From: an uncultured Rhodospirillaceae bacterium
GTDB taxonomy: Bacteria > Pseudomonadota > Alphaproteobacteria > MPNO01
Reading direction: 5' to 3'
Assembly (NCBI GenBank): GCA_937916005.1
Contig: CALGIA010000387.1
Span: 1 to 11,644 of the forward strand
DNA length: 11,644 nucleotides
The stretch's first letter is position 1. The number at the start of each line of letters is the position of its first letter. Both the position numbers and the translations under genes were made by a program. Below are positions 6,297 to 11,644 of the stretch, piece by piece. Below the pieces are notes generated by a model. It searched no databases, was not told where the DNA came from, and worked only from the letters and a program-made list of their open reading frames with translations.

Positions 6297-7661
6297 ATGG
6301 CGGCACCACCATCCCAAGCAGGCGCGCCCATCGAAAACAAGCGCCAACTCATCGAGGAAATCGCGGCGGGCTGCAAGCCGGCTTCCGACTGGCGTATCGG
6401 CACCGAGCATGAAAAATTCGTGTTCCAGCTTGGCACCCTGAAACCGGCCCCCTATGAGGGGGGCTGGGGCATCGGCATATTTCTGGAAAAGCTGCGGCGT
6501 TTCGGGTGGGAGCCCGTGATGGAAAAGGGCAACGCCATCGCGCTGACCCAGAACGGCTGCAGCATTTCGCTGGAACCGGGCGGCCAGCTGGAATTGTCCG
6601 GTGCGCCGCTGGAAACCATTCACCAGACCTGCGACGAGGTGCACGAACATCTGGCCCAGGTCAAGGAGGTCGCCGGCGAACTCGGGGTCGGCCTGCTGGG
6701 GTCCGGGTTTCATCCGAAATGGAAGCGGGAAGACATCCCCTGGATGCCCAAGGGGCGCTACAAGATCATGCGCGACTACATGCCCAAAAAGGGATCTCTC
6801 GGGCTCGACATGATGCTGCGCACCTGCACGGTTCAGGTCAATCTGGATTTCGAGTCCGAAGCCGACATGGTGCGGAAATTCCAGGTCTCCCTGGCGCTGC
6901 AGCCGGTGGCGACGGCGCTGTTCGCCAACTCGCCCTTCGTCGAGGGCAAACCGACCGGCTATATGTCAAATCGCAGCCACATCTGGGAAGACACCGACCC
7001 GGACCGTTGCGGCGTGCTGCCGTTCGTGTTCGAGGACGGCTTCGGTTTCGAACGCTATGTGGATTACGCTCTCGATGTGCCGATGTATTTCGTCTATCGC
7101 GACGGCGAATATATCGATGCCAGCGGACAGTCCTTTCGTGATTTCATGAATGGACGCCTGCCCGCGCTGCCCGGTGAGATTCCCACGATATCCGACTGGA
7201 CCGATCACATGACGACCCTGTTTCCCGAGGTGCGGCTCAAGCGTTTTCTGGAAATGCGCGGCGCCGATGGCGGTCCGTGGCGCCGGCTCTGCGCCCTGCC
7301 GGCGCTTTGGGTCGGGCTGCTATACGATAAAGGCGCGCTCGATTCGGCATGGGATCTGATCAAGGACTGGACCGCCGAGGAACATGACATGCTGCGGCGT
7401 GAAGTGCCGCGCACCGCGCTGCATACTGAATTTCGCGGCCGGGAATTCAACGAGGTGGCCAGGCGTGTGCTGGAAATTTCCCGAGCCGGGCTGGCGGCGC
7501 GCGCGCGGCTCGATTCCAGGGGTAATGACGAAACCTCGTTCCTGGGAGCGCTTGAGGAAATCGCCGACCGCGGCACCTGCCCGGCCGAGGTCAAGCTGGA
7601 TCAATTCAACGGCCCTTGGGGTGGAAATGTTGACCCTGTATTTACGGAATACGCGTATTAA
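6297..7661 (+). CDS. gshA: Glutamate-cysteine ligase, plant/alphaproteobacterial type
   Basis: This enzyme joins glutamate and cysteine with ATP, the first and rate-limiting step of glutathione synthesis, in the cytoplasm. The 454-residue protein belongs to the GCS2-type family shared with plant GSH1, not the E. coli gshA family. Motifs seen are IGTEHEKF (34-41), SLEPGGQLELSGAP (91-104), GSLGLDMMLRTCTVQVNLDF (166-185), ANSPF (210-214) and the C-terminal NGPWGGNVDPVF. These match the family's substrate-binding and ATP-grasp-like glutamate-cysteine ligase core in order. The ATG at 6297 has a weak TAGGAA 12 bases upstream; the segment after it reads as a normal N-terminus. It follows rsmE by 47 bases, and an EF-hand protein gene follows 46 bases later. 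Glutathione synthetase (gshB) is not in the window. Confidence 0.95.
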   Translation: MAAPPSQAGAPIENKRQLIEEIAAGCKPASDWRIGTEHEKFVFQLGTLKPAPYEGGWGIGIFLEKLRRFGWEPVMEKGNAIALTQNGCSISLEPGGQLELSGAPLETIHQTCDEVHEHLAQVKEVAGELGVGLLGSGFHPKWKREDIPWMPKGRYKIMRDYMPKKGSLGLDMMLRTCTVQVNLDFESEADMVRKFQVSLALQPVATALFANSPFVEGKPTGYMSNRSHIWEDTDPDRCGVLPFVFEDGFGFERYVDYALDVPMYFVYRDGEYIDASGQSFRDFMNGRLPALPGEIPTISDWTDHMTTLFPEVRLKRFLEMRGADGGPWRRLCALPALWVGLLYDKGALDSAWDLIKDWTAEEHDMLRREVPRTALHTEFRGREFNEVARRVLEISRAGLAARARLDSRGNDETSFLGALEEIADRGTCPAEVKLDQFNGPWGGNVDPVFTEYAY

Positions 7662-7707
7662 TATCCAGTCTGCGAGGATTGGTTTTACGAGGATCGGAGG
7701 GCGCGAC

Positions 7708-8184
7708 ATGCGGACCATGATGTTGATTGCCATTGGGCTGGCTTTTATCGTGAGCGCCACGCCATCCATGGCGCAGAAAAAGAATTCGAACCTTTATCCC
7801 TGGGAACGCAAGGGCGAACAGCTCCGCCGCAATGCTCTGAGTGACCCCATGGCGAAAATCCGCGCGCGGGAGGAAAAGGGAATGAAAAGCCTCGGCCTTC
7901 CGTCCAATCGGGAAATTCCCGGGCTGGGAAGCCCCTCAACCGAGCCTTCCGGGGCCGTCGGTCTCGACCGCTATGCCGGTCTGGACAGTGATCGGGACGG
8001 CGTCATATCGCGTCAGGAATATATGTCGGGACGGTTTCGCGGCAGTCGCGCCGGCGTGGCGGGGAATTCCAAACGCCAACGGTATCAGTCAAGGCTCGAC
8101 AGCCGTTTTCGCGCCGCCGACAAAAATCGGGACGGCAAAATCTCCGCCGCCGAAATCGCCAAGCTGCGCAATCCGAGATTTTAG
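7708..8184 (+). CDS. Small exported EF-hand protein
   Basis: This 158-residue protein has a signal peptide (positive start MR, hydrophobic segment about 4-18, likely cleavage at SMA-Q after residue 22). Two canonical 12-residue EF-hand loops follow: D93-x-D95-x-D97-G98-x-I100-xxx-E104, and D138-x-N140-x-D142-G143-x-I145-xxx-E149. Both keep all calcium ligands, so calcium binding in the periplasm or outside the cell is likely. The segment between the signal peptide and the first loop (about 23-90) is basic and low in recognisable structure; the protein could be a calcium buffer, a sensor or an envelope-associated protein. The ATG at 7708 has GGAGG at 7696-7700, seven bases upstream, which clearly favours it over starts in the longer open frame that reads back into gshA. 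It may be co-transcribed with gshA or have its own promoter. It converges on tldD with only 13 bases between stops. The function is unknown. Confidence 0.85.
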   Translation: MRTMMLIAIGLAFIVSATPSMAQKKNSNLYPWERKGEQLRRNALSDPMAKIRAREEKGMKSLGLPSNREIPGLGSPSTEPSGAVGLDRYAGLDSDRDGVISRQEYMSGRFRGSRAGVAGNSKRQRYQSRLDSRFRAADKNRDGKISAAEIAKLRNPRF

Positions 8185-8195
8185 CCCGAGATTTT
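8173..8195. repeat. 10-bp direct repeat around the EF-hand gene stop codon
   Basis: CCGAGATTTT occurs at 8173-8182 and again at 8186-8195, with the first copy ending just inside the TAG stop (8182-8184). The two copies are three bases apart, and the second runs into a five-T run. The pattern looks like a local slippage duplication that shapes the gene end; there is no stem-loop, so it is not a terminator. Confidence 0.6.
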
Positions 8196-8197
8196 TG

Positions 8198-9631
8198 CTA
8201 GGCCGCTGTTCCGCCGACTGTAAGCTGGTCAATCAGAAGGGTCGGCTGACCGACTCCGACGGGCACGCCCTGTCCGTCCTTGCCGCAGGTGCCGACGCCG
8301 GGATCCAGCGCCATGTCGTTGCCGATCATCTTGACCCGGGTCAGCACATCGGCGCCGTTGCCGATCAGGGTTGCGCCCTTGACCGGCGCGCCGATCTTGC
8401 CGTTTTCAATCATATAGGCCTCGGACGCGGTGAACACGAACTTGCCCGATGTGATATCGACCTGTCCGCCGCCGAAATTGACCGCGTAGAGACCCTTCTT
8501 GACCGAGGCGAGGATTTCGTCCCGCTCGTGTTCGCCGTTCAGCATATAGGTGTTGGTCATGCGCGGGATCGGTGCGTGGGCGAAGCTTTCGCGCCGTCCG
8601 TTTCCGGTCGCCGCCATGCCCATGAGCCGGGCATTCATGCGGTCCTGCATGTAGCCGACCAGCTTGCCGTCCTCGATCAGCACCGTGCGCTGGCTCGGTG
8701 TGCCTTCATCGTCGATGGTCAGCGAGCCGCGCCGGTCATGGATGGTGCCGTCGTCGATGACCGTAACCCCCGGCGACGCGATGCGTTCGCCCAACAGGCC
8801 TGAAAACACCGAGGTTTTTTTCCGGTTGAAATCACCTTCGAGCCCGTGCCCGATCGCTTCATGGAGCAGGATGCCCGGCCAGCCCGGACCCAGTATCACG
8901 GGCATCTCGCCGGCCGGCGCGGGGATCGAGTCAAGATTGACCAGGGCCTGGCGCAGCGCCTCATCGACCTGGGCCTTCCAGCTGCCCGGTTCCATATAGG
9001 TATGATAGCCGGTGCGGCTGCCCGTTCCGTGGCTGCCGGTTTCCATGCGGTCTCCGTCGGTCACCACCATCGACACATTGATGCGCACCAGAGGCCTGAT
9101 ATCGGCCGCCCGTTCGCCGTTGGCGCGGATAATTTGCACCGCCTGCCATTCGCCGGACAGGGACGCCGAGACCTGGCTGATCCTGGGATCGCGCGCCCGC
9201 GCATAGGTATCGATCTCCTGCAGCAAATTCACCTTGTCGGCGAAATCGACCTCGCCGAGCGGGTTTGTATCGGCGTAAAGCTCCTGGTTGGTGCCCGCCG
9301 CCGCCGCCGCCATCGTGCCGCCATGTCCGCGGCGTACAGATTTGACCGTTTCCGCGGCGCGCGCGACGGCGGCTTCGGAAAGTTCAGATGCGTGCGCGTA
9401 GCCGGTTGTTTCCCCGGCAACGGCGCGCAGCCCAAACCCCTGGGTGGTGTCGAAGGAGGCGGCCTTCAGCCTGCCATCATCGAAGGCAAGGCTTTCCGAT
9501 TGCCGGTATTCGAGAAACAGCTCCCCGTCATCGGCGCCGTCGAGTGCGTCGCCGACCAGGCGGTCGACCCGGTCCCGGTCCATTCCGGTGCGCGAAAAAA
9601 AGAGATCGTCGGTTCGGGCAAGGTCGGTCAT
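8198..9631 (-). CDS. tldD: TldD metalloprotease
   Basis: TldD is the catalytic subunit of the TldD/TldE (PmbA) cytoplasmic zinc metalloprotease that degrades unfolded or modified peptides; in E. coli it matures microcin B17 and destroys the CcdA antitoxin. The 477-residue protein (E. coli 481) has the HExxxH zinc motif HEAIGHGLEGDFNRKKTSVFSG at 257-278, and C449 in GTCGKDGQGVPVG, the usual third metal ligand region. The N-terminal GLRAVAGETTGYAHASELSE and the segment YMLNGEHERDEILASVKKG also match TldD. ATG 9631 is preferred, with GGAG six bases upstream; a GTG four codons earlier (9643) is possible. It diverges from the cytochrome oxidase operon, a position I recall from other alphaproteobacteria. 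The partner TldE gene is not in the window. Confidence 0.95.
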   Translation of the reverse strand: MTDLARTDDLFFSRTGMDRDRVDRLVGDALDGADDGELFLEYRQSESLAFDDGRLKAASFDTTQGFGLRAVAGETTGYAHASELSEAAVARAAETVKSVRRGHGGTMAAAAAGTNQELYADTNPLGEVDFADKVNLLQEIDTYARARDPRISQVSASLSGEWQAVQIIRANGERAADIRPLVRINVSMVVTDGDRMETGSHGTGSRTGYHTYMEPGSWKAQVDEALRQALVNLDSIPAPAGEMPVILGPGWPGILLHEAIGHGLEGDFNRKKTSVFSGLLGERIASPGVTVIDDGTIHDRRGSLTIDDEGTPSQRTVLIEDGKLVGYMQDRMNARLMGMAATGNGRRESFAHAPIPRMTNTYMLNGEHERDEILASVKKGLYAVNFGGGQVDITSGKFVFTASEAYMIENGKIGAPVKGATLIGNGADVLTRVKMIGNDMALDPGVGTCGKDGQGVPVGVGQPTLLIDQLTVGGTAA

Positions 9632-9991
9632 TTGGATCTCCACAAGTCGGGGCCGAAGGGAAAACTGTTGTTCAGGTGAATATGGGATTGCCAGGACGCG
9701 GAGTCACCCCCTGATTGCGTGGAATTCGGGACGCCGGTTTCGACAGGTTTCCATGCGACAAAAGGTCGCTTTTTCCGATGTTTGCGCTTTATGACGCTCA
9801 TCCGGCGGTAAAAAGACGGGAAGAGAATCAAAATATGCGCAACGCGGGTTGTTTCGCCTGCCCGCACTGGTGTATTTATCGGCGCGTTCCTTGGCTGCTC
9901 GGCTGGTCGGGTAGTTCGAACTGACGCGGCATACGGGGTCGTGGTGTCCACGCCCGGTGCATTTTGCGCAACTGAAAGAGCGGATCGGAAC
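9632..9991. other. Divergent intergenic region between tldD and coxB
   Basis: About 360 bases carry no credible gene; short open frames here lack ribosome sites and family likeness. The region should contain the promoters of both tldD (leftward) and coxB (rightward). A weak candidate for coxB is TTGTTT at 9849-9854 with TATTTA at 9873-9878. A terminator-like hairpin sits in the middle and is listed separately. The cytochrome oxidase mRNA would have a long leader if it starts left of 9900. Confidence 0.6.
9755..9774 (+). terminator. Small hairpin plus T-run, terminator-like
   Basis: GCGAC (9755-9759) and GTCGC (9765-9769) can pair around the loop AAAAG, and five T bases follow directly (9770-9774). 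Read rightward this is the layout of an intrinsic terminator, though the stem is only five base pairs. No rightward gene ends here, so it could end a short leader or small RNA in the tldD-coxB gap, or attenuate transcripts entering coxB, or be chance. Confidence 0.3.
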
Positions 9992-10870
9992 GTGAAGTCA
10001 CATAAAACCGGAATCGTCTCGAGCATCGCGGGTTTGACCGCGTCCTTGATTGGAATTGGCGGCGCCCATGCGGCGGACGTCGTCGGTGCCCCCAGGCCTT
10101 GGCAAATGGATTTCCAGCCGGCGGTCACTCCCGTCATGCGGGACATCGTCTCTTTTCATAACGGGCTGCTTGTCGTCATCACGCTCATCACCTTGTTCGT
10201 GTTGGGGCTGATGGTGTATGTGATGTGGCGCTTTAACGAAAAGCGCAACCCAGTACCGAGCACCACGACCCACAACTCGCTGATCGAAGTGCTGTGGACC
10301 GTGATCCCCGTACTCATCCTGATCGCGATCCTGAAGCCATCGCTCAATCTGCTGTATCTCAGCGATGTGGTGCCGAAGGCGGATCTGACGGTCAAGGCGA
10401 TCGGGCACCAGTGGTACTGGTCCTATGAATATCCGGATCACGGCAAGATTTCCTTTGATTCCGTGATGATCGCGGACAAGGATATCAAACCCGGTCAGAT
10501 ACGTTTGCTTGAGGTCGATAACCGGATCGTCGTTCCTGTCAACAAGACCGTACGGGTCATTGTTACCGCCGATGACGTGATCCACGCATGGGCAGTGCCT
10601 GCCTTCGGGGTCAAGCTCGATGCGGTGCCGGGACGTTTGAACGAGACCTGGTTCCGGGCCGAACGTGAAGGCATTTATTACGGTCAATGTTCAGAGCTGT
10701 GTGGGGTCAATCATGGCTTCATGCCGATCAGGGTCGATGTGGTATCCGAAGGCGCATTCGCGAACTGGGTCATAATGGCGAAAAAGAAATACGCCGCCAC
10801 CGACCTCAAAACCCCTGGCAGCGAAGCCCCTGGGCAGCAGCTCGCGCAGACCCTGAAATCGACGCGTTAA
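9992..10870 (+). CDS. coxB: Cytochrome c oxidase subunit II
   Basis: Subunit II of aa3-type cytochrome c oxidase accepts electrons from cytochrome c through its CuA centre. The 292-residue protein starts with a signal peptide (MKSHKTG, hydrophobic to about 22, cleavage near AHA-A at 27). Two transmembrane helices (about 56-78 and 97-117) and the aromatic entry patch GHQWYWSYEY (138-147) follow. The CuA ligands are H198, C233, E235, C237, H241 and M244 (CSELCGVNHGFM), all present. The frame is open upstream to a GTG at 9941, but the GTG at 9992 is chosen because it gives a clean signal peptide. GAGCGGA lies seven bases upstream. coxA follows after 18 bases. The C-terminal tail beyond about 265 is polar and variable. 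Confidence 0.96.
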   Translation: MKSHKTGIVSSIAGLTASLIGIGGAHAADVVGAPRPWQMDFQPAVTPVMRDIVSFHNGLLVVITLITLFVLGLMVYVMWRFNEKRNPVPSTTTHNSLIEVLWTVIPVLILIAILKPSLNLLYLSDVVPKADLTVKAIGHQWYWSYEYPDHGKISFDSVMIADKDIKPGQIRLLEVDNRIVVPVNKTVRVIVTADDVIHAWAVPAFGVKLDAVPGRLNETWFRAEREGIYYGQCSELCGVNHGFMPIRVDVVSEGAFANWVIMAKKKYAATDLKTPGSEAPGQQLAQTLKSTR

Positions 10871-10888
10871 GAGCGAGAAGGATCAGTC

Positions 10889-11644
10889 ATGACGTACGGA
10901 ACAACGGCGCACGGACACGAAGAAGCGCATCCGACCGGATGGCGACGCTGGGTCTGTTCGACCAATCATAAAGATATCGGGACCATGTACCTGATATTCG
11001 CCATCGCCGCCGGGTTGGTGGGCGGCGGCATGTCGATTCTTTTCCGCATGGAACTGGCCGACCCCGGATCGCAATTCATTGGCGGCGACAGTCAGTTCTT
11101 CAACGTGCTGATTACCGGACACGGGCTGATCATGGTGTTCTTCATGGTCATGCCGGCGTTGATCGGCGGTTTCGGCAACTGGATCGTCCCGCTGATGATC
11201 GGCGCGCCGGATATGGCGTTCCCGCGCATGAACAATATCAGCTTCTGGCTGCTTATTCCCTCGCTCCTGCTGCTCGCCGGGTCGGTCTTCGTGGAAGGCG
11301 GGGCCGGAACCGGCTGGACGGTCTATCCGCCGCTCGCCACGTCGGGACATCCGACGCCCGCGGTCGATATGGCGATCTTCAGCCTGCATCTGGCGGGCGC
11401 GTCGTCGATCCTCGGCGCGGTCAATTTCATCACCACGATCTTCAACATGCGCGCGCCGGGCATGACACTGCACAAGATGCCGCTTTTCGTATGGTCGGTT
11501 CTGGTCACCGCGTTCCTGCTGCTGCTGTCGCTGCCCGTTCTGGCCGGCGCCATCACCATGCTGCTGACCGACCGGAACTTCGGCTCCGCGTTCTTTAACG
11601 CCGCCCAGGGCGGCGATCCGCTGCTGTATCAGCATCTGTTCTGG
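10889..11644 (+). CDS. coxA: Cytochrome c oxidase subunit I, 3' end cut off by the window
   Basis: Subunit I is the catalytic heme-copper subunit that reduces oxygen and pumps protons. The 252 residues present run from ATG 10889, with AGAAGGA (10876-10882) six bases upstream, to the window end with the frame still open. The N-terminal half of the family is clear: STNHKDIGTMYLIF (24-37), the low-spin heme a ligand H78 in ITGHGLIMVFFMVMP, IGGFGNW (92-98), GAPDMAFPRMNN (105-116), and the D-channel region NW followed by several transmembrane helices. The sequence stops at QHLFW, just before the usual FGHPEVY helix that holds the CuB histidines, so those ligands lie outside the window. About half of a typical 530-residue protein is seen. 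It is in the same operon as coxB; cyoE/ctaB, ctaG and coxC would be expected downstream. Confidence 0.96.
   Translation, partial: MTYGTTAHGHEEAHPTGWRRWVCSTNHKDIGTMYLIFAIAAGLVGGGMSILFRMELADPGSQFIGGDSQFFNVLITGHGLIMVFFMVMPALIGGFGNWIVPLMIGAPDMAFPRMNNISFWLLIPSLLLLAGSVFVEGGAGTGWTVYPPLATSGHPTPAVDMAIFSLHLAGASSILGAVNFITTIFNMRAPGMTLHKMPLFVWSVLVTAFLLLLSLPVLAGAITMLLTDRNFGSAFFNAAQGGDPLLYQHLFW

Noticed and set aside
7384..7707. An N-terminal extension of the EF-hand protein reading back into gshA
   Set aside because: The extension overlaps gshA in another frame, and the ATG at 7708 has a strong ribosome site and starts a proper signal peptide.
9941..9991. An earlier GTG start for coxB
   Set aside because: It would place 17 polar residues before the signal peptide; the GTG at 9992 gives a clean leader.
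10883..11635. An open minus-strand frame opposite coxA
   Set aside because: It mirrors the coxA coding sequence; the Arg/Gln/Asp-rich product matches nothing, while the plus strand is unmistakable subunit I.

Overview
This looks like a chromosomal segment from an alphaproteobacterium, probably Rhodospirillales-like. The window has high GC and dense, mostly housekeeping genes. The main clues are a plant/alphaproteobacterial-type glutamate-cysteine ligase, the order ubiA / rsmE / gshA, and tldD placed divergently next to coxB-coxA. No tRNA, rRNA, CRISPR array, insertion sequence, integrase or phage gene is visible. The taxonomic call rests on remembered gene order and protein type, not on a search.

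Bases 1-2501 hold a tightly packed plus-strand operon for molybdenum-cofactor maturation: fdhD (start at or just before the window edge), a GIY-YIG nuclease-like protein, mobA, and a ModE-like winged-helix regulator without MOP domains. The first three genes overlap (GTGA overlap, then 11 bp) and the last follows after 12 bp. MobA makes the bis-MGD form of the cofactor, FdhD sulfurates it for formate dehydrogenase, and the regulator is a candidate local or molybdate-related transcription factor. The GIY-YIG protein is the unexpected member and the best lead in the window.

Bases 2579-4388 hold a minus-strand JmjC ribosomal oxygenase (RoxA/YcfD type) diverging from an exported monoheme cytochrome c. 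Bases 4430-7661 hold minus-strand ubiA (ubiquinone synthesis), convergent with the cytochrome gene and divergent from rsmE (16S rRNA m3U1498 methylation), which is followed by gshA (glutathione synthesis). A small exported EF-hand protein follows gshA at 7708-8184 and converges on tldD (minus strand). About 360 non-coding bases then separate tldD from coxB and a coxA cut off by the window end, which start the aa3-type cytochrome c oxidase operon.

Most of the window is ordinary core genome. The notable items are the GIY-YIG protein inside the Moco operon, the single-domain ModE, an in-frame Pro-Thr-Ser repeat linker in the ribosomal oxygenase, a 13-bp tandem repeat between convergent genes, and a terminator-like hairpin with no clear owner upstream of coxB.
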